The notes beneath the pieces were generated by a model. That model was not told where the DNA came from. It did not search any database and saw only the letters and a program-made list of their open reading frames with translations. Positions 33,964 to 42,054 of a DNA stretch of 64,000 nt are shown here, piece by piece. How positions within the stretch are numbered: the stretch's first letter is position 1; each line of letters starts with the position of its first letter. The position numbers and the translations under genes are program-made. The stretch is from Chitinophaga vietnamensis (GTDB lineage: Bacteria > Bacteroidota > Bacteroidia > Chitinophagales > Chitinophagaceae), in the NCBI RefSeq assembly GCF_902167635.1, contig NZ_CABHMS010000001.1, positions 124,001 to 188,000 on the forward strand, written 5' to 3'.

Positions 33964-36420
33964 ATGTTGCTGTCACTGATTGCTGTTTGCACAATTCCTG
34001 TTGTACAAGGTACTGCCTTGGCACGGCCCGACTCACTCCCACTTGTTTCCATTTATGGAGAAGTGAGAGATAGCCGCCAGCAGCCAGTGGTCGCCGCAGC
34101 AATACAGCTATTTCGTGTGCAGGACTCCACCATCGTAGATGGAGTCTTTACAGATGACAAAGGACATTTCCGGCTGAAAGCTATGCCGGCAAACCAATAC
34201 CGTATATCCGTCGCTTATCTTGGCTATATAAAATATCAAGGCAGGGACATTACAGTTGGTAATACCGACGTGCATCTTCCCACCATTATTTTACAACAGG
34301 ACTCACACCTGCTCCAGGAGGTAACCGTGAATAGCAAGAAACCACTGGTGTCTTTTACAGGTGATAACGTGACCTTAAATGTGGAAAACCGCACCAATCT
34401 TATCGGTAGCACTGTTTTTGAAATTCTTGGTAGAGCTCCCGGGTTGATGACTATTCGTGATAATATTGTGCTCAACGGCAAAACCGATATCACGGTGTTG
34501 ATAGATGGCCGCCGTATGTTTATGGATATACATCAGGCAACAGCTTACATTAAACAATTGCCGGCTGCGCAGATTAAGTCGATAGAGATCATTAACAGTC
34601 CGTCGGCGAAATATGATGCTGCTGGTAGCGGAGGTGTGATCAATATCGTCATGAAACGCCCTGTCAATGAAGGTTTTAACGGAGCTGTCAACGGCGCCTG
34701 GAACCAAGGTTGGTATCCGCGTGCCAGCGCAGGCATCAATACCAATTACCGCCGAAAGAAATGGAACCTGTACGGCGCCTATACCTTCACATCCAGTAAT
34801 GTGTATTCGGAGAATAGTAGTAATCAGGTGATCCAAAATGGAAACAGCGACAGCTATATCGATATGACATCGGTATCGCATAAACGTTATCTTAATAACA
34901 TGGCTCGTGCAGGCGTCGACTTCCAGTTGAATGCCAGGCAAACCATCGGTGTTGTTGCCAATTTCAGTGGCAGCAACCTCACGTTGAGACCCGCCGAAAA
35001 CGACGCCTGGAGTAGCGCAGCCGATGCGTTGAAACGGAATATTTTCTACCAGCAAACTACGGCTAACAATTATATCAGTAACACCTTTGTGAATGTGAAC
35101 TACAATGGAAAATTTGATTCCTCCCGCAAGGAATTGAATATAGATGTCAATGGAGGCCGTAATCACAACCTGCCGGGATATACTTATGCACAACAGCAAT
35201 GGAATGACCAACACGAGCCGGTGTCGGACTGGCTATTGCTGCAAAGCCGGCAAACTTCCACTACAGACGTTGCCAGTTTCCGGCTTGATTATATACAGCG
35301 TATGGCGCACAAAATAAAACTTGATGCTGGCGTTAAGTCTTCCTACGCGCGCGCCGATAATCTTGTTTTGTTCGATACATTACAAGGTGGCAGTATCATC
35401 AGAGATACTGCGCGCTCAACAGATGCCAGCTACAAAGAATATATTAATGCCGCTTATGTTACCTTCAGTAAATCCTGGACCAGGTGGGATGTGCAGGGAG
35501 GGCTCCGGCTGGAACAGACCAACGCTACTGTCAGGTTCCGGGATACACACAGTCAGCTGGATATTAACCTCACCGGGCTTTTCCCCAGCCTCAGTGTGGT
35601 ATACAGGAAAGATCCGCGCAACCAGTTTTCCTTGTCGTTCCGCAAAGGAACGTTCCGCCCGTCTTACTTTGTGATGAACCCGGTGATACAGTATTATGAT
35701 CGCTATACTTACTATCAAGGAAATCCGGAACTGAGGCCCAGCATCTCCTATAGCAGCTATTTTTCGTATCTGTTTAAGCAACAATTCAACTTTACGATCG
35801 GGTTCTCTAAAACACTGCATGGTATTACGCAATTGTTCGAACAGCAAGGCAATATCTCCAAGATGACCTACGATAACCTGAATGAAAGCAATATATATAG
35901 CGCTACAGTTTACCTTCCTTTTAATATTACAAAATGGTGGGAGATGACTAACAATATACAAGGATTCTACCTGCAATATGTAAAGTATGATCATACACAA
36001 TTTCCTGATATCAGCAAAGGTAATCTGACCGTGAGGATATCAACATCCAATACCTTCACCTTGCCCCGGGGCATTACCCTGGATGCAGGACTCTACTGGT
36101 TTTCACCTACACGCTACAATCAGTTGTACATCAATGGTAATCTGGCTACGGAATTGACTATACGAAAAGCATTTATCGAAAAAAAACTGAACACATTTAT
36201 TACTTATGAAGATATCCCGATAGGATTTACACGCAAAGGAGATGCGACCTATAACAGTATTGTCAGTCATACACAAGACACAGATGATGCCCGTAGAATA
36301 AAGGCAGGATTTATTTATTCATTTGGTAACCTGAAAGTAAAGAACAATCGCCAACGAAAAACAGGAATTGAAGATGAGCAGAACCGAATAAAATCGGAAC
36401 AGGACAGAACTATCAGATAG
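33964..36420 (+). CDS. TonB-dependent receptor-like outer-membrane protein
   Basis: This 818-residue protein has a signal peptide (to about residue 21) and then a carboxypeptidase-regulatory-like domain (SIYGEVRDSRQQPVVAAAIQLFR near 30-52). A plug follows (EVTVNSKKPLVSFTGDNVTLNVENRTN; GRAPGLMTIRDNIVLNGKTDITVLIDGRRM), and then a barrel of the outer-membrane beta-barrel 3 type that ends with a charged tail (RQRKTGIEDEQNRIKSEQDR). There is no susD partner. It lies immediately ahead of the RiPP cassette in the same direction; whether it takes part in uptake or export of that peptide is unknown. A hairpin after the stop suggests separate transcription. Confidence 0.85.
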   Translation: MLLSLIAVCTIPVVQGTALARPDSLPLVSIYGEVRDSRQQPVVAAAIQLFRVQDSTIVDGVFTDDKGHFRLKAMPANQYRISVAYLGYIKYQGRDITVGNTDVHLPTIILQQDSHLLQEVTVNSKKPLVSFTGDNVTLNVENRTNLIGSTVFEILGRAPGLMTIRDNIVLNGKTDITVLIDGRRMFMDIHQATAYIKQLPAAQIKSIEIINSPSAKYDAAGSGGVINIVMKRPVNEGFNGAVNGAWNQGWYPRASAGINTNYRRKKWNLYGAYTFTSSNVYSENSSNQVIQNGNSDSYIDMTSVSHKRYLNNMARAGVDFQLNARQTIGVVANFSGSNLTLRPAENDAWSSAADALKRNIFYQQTTANNYISNTFVNVNYNGKFDSSRKELNIDVNGGRNHNLPGYTYAQQQWNDQHEPVSDWLLLQSRQTSTTDVASFRLDYIQRMAHKIKLDAGVKSSYARADNLVLFDTLQGGSIIRDTARSTDASYKEYINAAYVTFSKSWTRWDVQGGLRLEQTNATVRFRDTHSQLDINLTGLFPSLSVVYRKDPRNQFSLSFRKGTFRPSYFVMNPVIQYYDRYTYYQGNPELRPSISYSSYFSYLFKQQFNFTIGFSKTLHGITQLFEQQGNISKMTYDNLNESNIYSATVYLPFNITKWWEMTNNIQGFYLQYVKYDHTQFPDISKGNLTVRISTSNTFTLPRGITLDAGLYWFSPTRYNQLYINGNLATELTIRKAFIEKKLNTFITYEDIPIGFTRKGDATYNSIVSHTQDTDDARRIKAGFIYSFGNLKVKNNRQRKTGIEDEQNRIKSEQDRTIR

Positions 36421-36457
36421 CAATAAAGCACCATTTTTTCTGAAACTGATTTACCCA

Positions 36458-36482
36458 GCGTAAATGCGCCCGCATTTTACGC
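36458..36482 (+). terminator. Hairpin after the receptor gene
   Basis: GCGTAAATGCG and CGCATTTTACGC form a stem with one bulged T, between the receptor gene and the RiPP precursor gene. Confidence 0.6.
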
Positions 36483-36616
36483 CTGTCACCTTTTTGGCGC
36501 AGTCTGGAGGCCTACGGACTGCTCCCGGGTCTACTATGCCGACCTCTTAACTGCATAGACATCAATTGCAACACCTGTAGTAAACAGGCTTTTTATTAAT
36601 CACAAAATCTATTAAA

Positions 36617-36817
36617 ATGAAAAAGAACAAATTCTCCCTGGAAAGCTTTAGCGATGTAAAAGCATTTTCTGCTGAAGAACTGAAACTGATCAATGGCGGT
36701 ACTGCCTCTATTGATGAAATGTGTTCAGACTCCAATGATTCTGATAGCGGCCGCAACTGCTCAGTAACCAGTGATACTGACACTGCCGATGCAGCTACTT
36801 CCACATTGGCTGCTTAA
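36617..36817 (+). CDS. RiPP precursor peptide, grasp-with-SPASM type (graspetide-like)
   Basis: This 66-residue peptide has a Bacteroidetes-type leader, with FSAEELKLINGG at 17-28 ending in the double-glycine cut site. The 38-residue core (from Thr29) is exceptionally rich in Ser/Thr (14) and Asp/Glu (8), with alternating stretches SDSNDSDSG and TSDTDTADAATST and Cys at 36 and 48. Side-chain hydroxyls and carboxylates are what ATP-grasp maturases join in ester crosslinks. The ATP-grasp gene follows after 62 bases, behind a partly paired hairpin. Neither the ring pattern nor the product is known. The core lacks the regular TxKxPxxxD pattern of microviridins. Confidence 0.85.
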   Translation: MKKNKFSLESFSDVKAFSAEELKLINGGTASIDEMCSDSNDSDSGRNCSVTSDTDTADAATSTLAA

Positions 36818-36825
36818 TACTTCCA

Positions 36826-36854
36826 GAGCCCCATACCCGCATGGTACGGGGCTC
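36826..36854 (+). terminator. Imperfect hairpin between precursor and maturase genes
   Basis: GAGCCCCATAC pairs with GTACGGGGCTC with a single A-C mismatch and no following T run. It could stop part of the transcription, so that precursor mRNA exceeds maturase mRNA. Confidence 0.55.
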
Positions 36855-36879
36855 ATCTTCTCCCTAAAAAAAAATCGAT

Positions 36880-37887
36880 ATGATCCTGATCATCACCAAT
36901 CAATATGAGCCTACAACCGATTATGTGATCGACTGGCTGATAGAAAAGAAAGCAGACTTCTACCGTATCAACAGTGAAGACATGACCCAGCAGACGGCCA
37001 TTAACGACTTCAGTTTGAGTGATGATAATACGATAGAACTGGCTGGGAAAAAATTGTACCTGCCCGATATCCACGTGGTATGGTATAGAAGATGGTATGA
37101 CTACCGCAATACGATCACCCGCGCTGTTGACAAATATCATCGCCAGGCTATTATAGAATCACGTGAAGAAGCCACACAGGTAAGCTATTATCTATTCAAG
37201 TTATTGCGACATAAAAAATGGCTTTCCGATCCTTTCCAGAACCAGTCACATAATAAATTACATACGCTTAAACTGGCAAAACAAGTGGGCCTTACTGTGC
37301 CCGATACGCTCGTTACCAACAGCAAGGCTAGGTTGCGTGCATTCTACGAAAAACACCAGGGTGGCATCATTACGAAACCTGTATCGGACCCCTATGTATT
37401 TATCAGTGATAATGGCGATAACTATAAAAGTTTTACGGAGAAGATCACCAGCGGATTCATTGATGCATTGGAAGATCAATTCTTCCTGTCGCAATTTCAG
37501 TCGTACGTGAAAGGTAAATATGAACTACGCATCTTTTATCTCGACGGACAATTCTATCCCACCGCTATTATTCACTCCGGCACTACTGATATCAAGTTGA
37601 GCGTAAGCTACCAGGTGAGCCGCATCAACATGATCGCTTATTGCTTGCCGGAAGATATTATCGCTAAACTGCAACGCCTCATGAATGTGTTGGGCCTTAA
37701 TACCGCTTCCATTGATATGCTGGAAACAGAAGACGGGCATATCACTTTCCTGGAAGTGAATCCTGTTGGGCAGTTTATGGGATATGCCACACATAATAAT
37801 TATCAGATCGATGAAAAGATAGCCGAATGGCTTGTTAAAAATGATCGTCCTCATGAAAAAGAAAAAAAAGAAGATCAGTTTCGATAA
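36880..37887 (+). CDS. gwsG: ATP-grasp peptide maturase (GwsG-like)
   Basis: This 335-residue enzyme belongs to the ATP-grasp fold, in the branch of RiPP maturases related to MvdD. These enzymes phosphorylate Asp/Glu side chains and let Ser/Thr attack them to give macrolactones. An N-terminal pre-ATP-grasp segment (MILIITNQYEPTTDYVIDWL) is followed by DPFQNQSHNKLHTLKLAKQVGLTVPDT and the Mg-binding signature HITFLEVNPVGQFMGYATHNNY, with Glu292 and Asn294 as likely metal ligands. It differs from general ligases by the VVWYRRWYDYR region near 68. It follows the precursor gene, and its end overlaps the next small gene by 35 bases. Confidence 0.88.
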   Translation: MILIITNQYEPTTDYVIDWLIEKKADFYRINSEDMTQQTAINDFSLSDDNTIELAGKKLYLPDIHVVWYRRWYDYRNTITRAVDKYHRQAIIESREEATQVSYYLFKLLRHKKWLSDPFQNQSHNKLHTLKLAKQVGLTVPDTLVTNSKARLRAFYEKHQGGIITKPVSDPYVFISDNGDNYKSFTEKITSGFIDALEDQFFLSQFQSYVKGKYELRIFYLDGQFYPTAIIHSGTTDIKLSVSYQVSRINMIAYCLPEDIIAKLQRLMNVLGLNTASIDMLETEDGHITFLEVNPVGQFMGYATHNNYQIDEKIAEWLVKNDRPHEKEKKEDQFR

Positions 37888-38083
37888 TAGCATCCTGCCA
37901 AAGAAGCATATGCATTCGTTCCCATTGTATTACCGATTTTTGCGCAGGCTTCCAAATGATGCAGACACAGGTATCGAAAACCTGAACAAGATATCCTTCA
38001 GTCAACGTCATCGTAGCCTGGGATATCACCTGGAAGCCTGTTACAAGCCTGTATCAAAATTTATTCAGTCTAATTTCTTTTGA
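37853..38083 (+). CDS. Small basic protein between the two maturase genes
   Basis: This 76-residue frame starts within the end of the ATP-grasp gene (35-base overlap), and its TGA (38081-38083) lies one base before the ATG of the SPASM gene, the geometry of translational coupling. The N terminus is strongly basic (MKKKKKKISFDN). The body, LYYRFLRRLPNDADTGIE and FSQRHRSLGYHLEACYKP, has no known motif and one Cys. No double-glycine leader is present, so it is not an obvious second precursor. It may be a chaperone or recognition partner of the maturases, or a spurious frame in a gap; its tight placement favours a real gene. Confidence 0.5.
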   Translation: MKKKKKKISFDNSILPKKHMHSFPLYYRFLRRLPNDADTGIENLNKISFSQRHRSLGYHLEACYKPVSKFIQSNFF

Positions 38084-38084
38084 T

Positions 38085-39050
38085 ATGCAACCCGAATATT
38101 TTTCTTTATACAGTTATTGTATTCCGGTAATGGGGAAACATGCTGCCATTATCTGCGATTTGCAGAATCGGGGATATATAGAAATACCGCAATTTCTCTG
38201 CGAAGCTTTGACGGAATTCAAACATTCCAGTATTGCTGAATTGGAAACTATCTATGGTGATACAAAAAATAATATACGCAGGTTCCTGCAAGCCCTTGAA
38301 GAAAAGAAGGCAGGTACATTCACCAGGCATCCCGAACGTTATGGTGTACTGGATCTTCATTGGCGCCGGGCAGAAAAAATATTGACCGCTGTAATCGAGA
38401 TCAGCGATCCTGCCCGCCTGGATTACGCTGATGTCCTGCAACAGCTGGATGAGCTACGCTGCAAACATATAGAGCTACGTTGTTTTACCGCGCTGCCACT
38501 GCAGTGGTTACAGCACTTGATGGAAACGGTTGTTGGTACGCAGTTTCGCACAATCGACCTGCTGATCCCATACGGTAGTGGCTATGGTACCGTAACAGCA
38601 TTGAAGCAGTTTTCCCGGCAGTTTAAAAAGATCAACCACATCGTATTATATGGTACGCCACGGAAAATAAAACATATTCAGAACTGCATCTTCTCTACGC
38701 CGCAGCTGCTCAATAACAGCAAGGCCTTTCAGCATATCGGCCGCGATGAATATGTGATGAGCGTACAGTTCTTCTGTGAAGCGCAGCAGTTCAATCCATA
38801 TTATAACAGAAAGGTTTGTATAGATGATAGAGGAGAGATAAAGAACTGTACCAGCCATACAAGAAGCTTTGGAAATGCCGCTGAGCGAAGGATCGCAGAA
38901 GTGGCTGATGACCCTGCATTTCAGGAGTTATGGCATGCTAATAATGACCGCATACTGGAAGTAATGGATTCGCCATTCCGCTACATCTGGATGAATACTC
39001 ATGAGCTGGAGAAAATTGATGATCACTATTACAGTATCAAACATGCGTAA
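38085..39050 (+). CDS. gwsS: SPASM-family peptide maturase partner (GwsS-like), degenerate C terminus
   Basis: This 321-residue protein follows the grasp-with-SPASM partner family: FSLYSYCIPVMGKHAAIICDLQ at the start, LDYADVLQQLDELRCKHIELRCF near 120, and NRKVCIDDRGEIKNCTSHTRSFGN near 241-264. No CxxxCxxC radical-SAM motif is seen. In the C-terminal SPASM segment the usual CxxCxFRYxCxDC is replaced: the four Cys positions appear as Val293, Ser296, Trp302 and Thr305 around an intact FRYI, and the protein stops soon after. Only Cys245 and Cys255 remain. It may therefore bind no auxiliary Fe-S cluster and act as a scaffold. The exporter gene overlaps its end by eight bases. Confidence 0.75.
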   Translation: MQPEYFSLYSYCIPVMGKHAAIICDLQNRGYIEIPQFLCEALTEFKHSSIAELETIYGDTKNNIRRFLQALEEKKAGTFTRHPERYGVLDLHWRRAEKILTAVIEISDPARLDYADVLQQLDELRCKHIELRCFTALPLQWLQHLMETVVGTQFRTIDLLIPYGSGYGTVTALKQFSRQFKKINHIVLYGTPRKIKHIQNCIFSTPQLLNNSKAFQHIGRDEYVMSVQFFCEAQQFNPYYNRKVCIDDRGEIKNCTSHTRSFGNAAERRIAEVADDPAFQELWHANNDRILEVMDSPFRYIWMNTHELEKIDDHYYSIKHA

Positions 39051-41241
39051 ATTATTTAAACCATTTCCATTCTTCCGGCAGATGGATGCGATGGATTGCG
39101 GTCCCGCATGTCTGCGCATGATAGCGCAGCACTATGGCAGGCGTGTGAGCCTGCAAACGTTGCGGCAATATAGTCACTTCAGCAAGGAAGGTGTTAACTT
39201 GCTTGGCCTGACAAATGCCGCCGGGAAGATGGGGTTCCAGACACTAGGTGCGCCATTGTCTTTCGACCGGTTACAGGAAGCGCCACTGCCCTGCGTTGTG
39301 CATTGGAATCAAAATCATTTTGTAGTGCTCTATCGCATCACCTCGAAATATGTATACATCGCTGATCCTGGCAGAGGGCGTGCACGTTATACCCACGCTA
39401 ACTTTATCAAACATTGGGTGAGTATCGGAAACAACGGTAGCAGCGCCGGCATCGCACTGCTGCTGCAACCCACCAGCGATTTTTTTGATCGCCCCGATGA
39501 AATCGCTAGTGGCATTGGTTTACGACGGATCATCGCTTACCTGCGTCCTTACCGTCGACTGATCATCCAGCTGTTTCTCGGTCTCATCGTGGGCACACTC
39601 ATCCAACTGATATTTCCTCTTCTCACGCAAAGCATCGTGGATATAGGTATCCGACAAGAGAACCTGCACTTCATTACCCTCATACTCATCGGGCAACTGG
39701 TACTACTGGCCGGGAAAACCAGCGTGGAATTTGTACGTAGCTGGATACTGCTGCATATCAGTGCCAGGATCAATGTGAGCATTCTGAGCGATTTCCTCGT
39801 GAAGATGATGAAGCTGCCACTGCTATACTTTGATACTAAAATGACAGGCGATATTATGCAGCGGATGAACGATCATAACCGGATCGAGAACTTCCTGACT
39901 TCTTCTTCATTGAGCATTCTTTTCTCTGTACTGAACCTCGTTGTATTTAGTATACTGCTGGCGGTTTACAACCTGAAAATATTTTTTATTTTCCTCATCG
40001 GTAGTACCCTTTATCTCTTATGGGTCAAACTTTTCCTGAATCGTCGTCGCGTCATTGACTATGAGAAATTTGGTATTGCCGCGCAGAACCAGAGTAAGAT
40101 TATACAGCTGGTATATGGCATGCACGAAATAAAACTGAACGATTGTGAAAAACAGAAACGATGGGAATGGGAACACTTGCAGGCCAATTTATTCAACATT
40201 AATATCAAAAGCCTTGCTTTGGGTCAGTACCAGCATGTGGGTGCCTTCTTTATCAATGAAGGAAAAAATATCCTCATCACCTTTGTTGCAGCTGCCAGTG
40301 TAATCAATGGCCATATGACACTGGGGGTGATGCTGGCTATTCAGTATATTATCGGACAATTGAATGGTCCTATTGATCAGCTGGTGCAATTTATACAGTT
40401 TTCGCAAGATGCCCGTATCAGCATGGAACGGCTGAACGAAGTGCACCTGATCAAAGATGAGGAACCACAGGAAGCGAATCTGCTGCAGGAGTTGCCACCA
40501 CAACCAGCTATCAGACTGGAGCAGGTGTCTTTCCGGTATCCGGGCGCCGGCAACCCGCTGGTATTGCAGGAGGTACAGTTGGACATACCTTTCGGGAAGG
40601 TGACCGCCATCGTAGGTATGAGTGGCAGCGGCAAAACAACGCTGCTCAAATTATTGTTGAAATTTTACGACCTGGAGAATGGAGATATCAGGCTCGGTGA
40701 TGAAAGCCTCTCGGGAATCAGCCACAAAGTTTGGAGGCGGCAATGTGGAGTGGTGATGCAGGATGGTTTTATCTTTTCCGATACCATCAGCAGGAACATC
40801 GCAGTGGGCGATGATGAACCGGACCTCGCCAAATTGCAACACGCACTGGCAATGGCTAACCTGGAAGAGTTTGTAAACACACTGCCGTTAGGTCTTAATA
40901 CCGTAATTGGCAGCGAAGGGCACGGCATTAGCCAGGGCCAGAAACAACGCATCCTCATCGCGCGCGCTATCTACAAAAATCCCGCCTTTATCCTGTTTGA
41001 TGAAGCCACCAATGCACTCGATGCTAATAACGAAAGAGTGATCATGCATCACCTGAACGATTTTTTCAAAGGCAGAACCGTAATTATCGTAGCGCATCGC
41101 CTCAGTACCGTGAAAGATGCAGATAATATCGTAGTGCTCGATAAAGGCCGGATCATAGAACAAGGTACTCATTTATCTCTCACACAAAAAAAAGCCGCCT
41201 ACTATACGCTGGTGAAAAACCAACTGGAACTTGGCGCCTGA
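39043..41241 (+). CDS. Peptidase-containing ABC transporter (C39 peptidase, exporter)
   Basis: This 732-residue exporter cuts double-glycine leaders and exports the core peptide. The C39 peptidase domain (about 1-130) has Gln13, catalytic Cys19 in MDAMDCGPACL, His92 in NQNHFVVLY and Asp108 in IADPGRGRA. Six membrane helices follow (about 165-450). The nucleotide-binding domain has Walker A GMSGSGKTT near 525, a signature loop HGISQGQKQRIL, and Walker B FILFDEATNALD. The start at 39043 overlaps the SPASM gene by eight bases; a longer in-frame start at 39001 lies deep within that gene. The GG leader of the 36617 precursor is its likely substrate. Confidence 0.93.
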   Translation: MRKLFKPFPFFRQMDAMDCGPACLRMIAQHYGRRVSLQTLRQYSHFSKEGVNLLGLTNAAGKMGFQTLGAPLSFDRLQEAPLPCVVHWNQNHFVVLYRITSKYVYIADPGRGRARYTHANFIKHWVSIGNNGSSAGIALLLQPTSDFFDRPDEIASGIGLRRIIAYLRPYRRLIIQLFLGLIVGTLIQLIFPLLTQSIVDIGIRQENLHFITLILIGQLVLLAGKTSVEFVRSWILLHISARINVSILSDFLVKMMKLPLLYFDTKMTGDIMQRMNDHNRIENFLTSSSLSILFSVLNLVVFSILLAVYNLKIFFIFLIGSTLYLLWVKLFLNRRRVIDYEKFGIAAQNQSKIIQLVYGMHEIKLNDCEKQKRWEWEHLQANLFNINIKSLALGQYQHVGAFFINEGKNILITFVAAASVINGHMTLGVMLAIQYIIGQLNGPIDQLVQFIQFSQDARISMERLNEVHLIKDEEPQEANLLQELPPQPAIRLEQVSFRYPGAGNPLVLQEVQLDIPFGKVTAIVGMSGSGKTTLLKLLLKFYDLENGDIRLGDESLSGISHKVWRRQCGVVMQDGFIFSDTISRNIAVGDDEPDLAKLQHALAMANLEEFVNTLPLGLNTVIGSEGHGISQGQKQRILIARAIYKNPAFILFDEATNALDANNERVIMHHLNDFFKGRTVIIVAHRLSTVKDADNIVVLDKGRIIEQGTHLSLTQKKAAYYTLVKNQLELGA

Positions 41242-41247
41242 TCAAAT

Positions 41248-41691
41248 ATGAGCCACGACATAAATAGCCAAGAAGTAACACAGATACTAGCCAGCACACC
41301 ACGCTGGTTGCCGCGTACCAATACCTTGCTTTTCTTTGTACTGTTGCTTGTACTGTATATACTGCTGCGCACCATACCCTATCCGCAAGCCGTCAAAACC
41401 GCGCTAACAGTACACAATACCAACGATAGTACCGTTGTACAGATGTATTTGCCTGCGATACAGGCGCGGCAACTATATACAGGTCAGCTAATGACTGTCA
41501 CACTGAATACGACGGATGTGCCATTGAAAGCCAATATTTTCTATGCAGATACCACTGCAGAAATGAATGGCAGGGTACTTGTGAAAGCCTTGCTGACAGG
41601 ACATGTCAGCACATTAAATGACGGTGTCGGCGGAACCGGTCTCATCTCTGTCGGTGGAAAAAAGTTGTGGCATAAATTGTTGGAGTTTTGA
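41248..41691 (+). CDS. Short HlyD-like membrane protein
   Basis: This 147-residue protein lies six bases after the exporter gene. After about 25 residues (TPRWLPRTNT) comes a single membrane helix (LLFFVLLLVLYILL, about 27-40), as in HlyD-type fusion proteins. The rest resembles only the end of that family, a beta-barrel stretch with LPAIQARQLYTGQLMTVTLNTTDV, followed by GTGLISVGGKKLWHKLLEF. Normal membrane fusion proteins are 350-450 residues and contain a long coiled-coil hairpin, which is absent here. It could be a minimal accessory protein or an eroded fusion protein; no frameshift remnant was seen on either side. Confidence 0.65.
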   Translation: MSHDINSQEVTQILASTPRWLPRTNTLLFFVLLLVLYILLRTIPYPQAVKTALTVHNTNDSTVVQMYLPAIQARQLYTGQLMTVTLNTTDVPLKANIFYADTTAEMNGRVLVKALLTGHVSTLNDGVGGTGLISVGGKKLWHKLLEF

Positions 41692-41860
41692 ACATGGTAA
41701 ATATATTTTTTGTATCTTCAGATCACTCTTTTTATTAATAACCCGAACTACTTGCCAATAGTGCATTCCAACGATCTGCTTATTTATCGCTAAACATAGG
41801 GGCCGCCGAAAACCTGTAGAAAAGAGTAGGCAATCATGCTTCTTTAGTAAAACCCGTTTT

Positions 41861-41998
41861 ATGAAAAAGAAAATCGCAAAAAAACTCGACGTTCGTAAAA
41901 TGAAAATCGCCAGACTTACTGAATCCGGACAGAAAAAAGCAGAGAAAGCCACTATTCCACCCCGCACTTTCTGGTGCTCTGTGCTGACTGATTGCTAA
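41861..41998 (+). CDS. Class I lanthipeptide-like precursor peptide (orphan)
   Basis: This 45-residue peptide begins MKKKIAKKLDVRKMKIARL, the basic leader typical of Bacteroidetes class I lanthipeptide precursors, and ends TIPPRTFWCSVLTDC. Thr36-Cys39 and Ser40-Cys45 (or Thr43-Cys45) are spaced to form two thioether rings after dehydration. The gene lies 169 bases after the short HlyD-like gene in the same direction and is followed by a good terminator. No LanB, LanC or LanM homologue is in the window, so maturation enzymes would have to come from elsewhere, unless the ATP-grasp cassette acts on it. It lacks a GG cut site. Confidence 0.65.
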   Translation: MKKKIAKKLDVRKMKIARLTESGQKKAEKATIPPRTFWCSVLTDC

Positions 41999-42018
41999 CA
42001 GCGCTAACGTACTACGAC

Positions 42019-42043
42019 AAAGGGACGCCAACGGCGTCCCTTT
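42019..42043. terminator. Bidirectional terminator after the lanthipeptide-like gene
   Basis: AAAGGGACGCC pairs perfectly with GGCGTCCCTTT around AAC and is followed by T residues. It serves the small plus-strand gene and the convergent lipoprotein gene. Confidence 0.85.
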
Positions 42044-42054
42044 TGTGTAATATC

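Noticed and set aside
38085-39050. Frameshift or pseudogene explanation for the altered SPASM segment
   Set aside because: FRYI and the surrounding spacing are preserved in one frame, and reading the other frames does not restore the cysteines; substitutions fit better.
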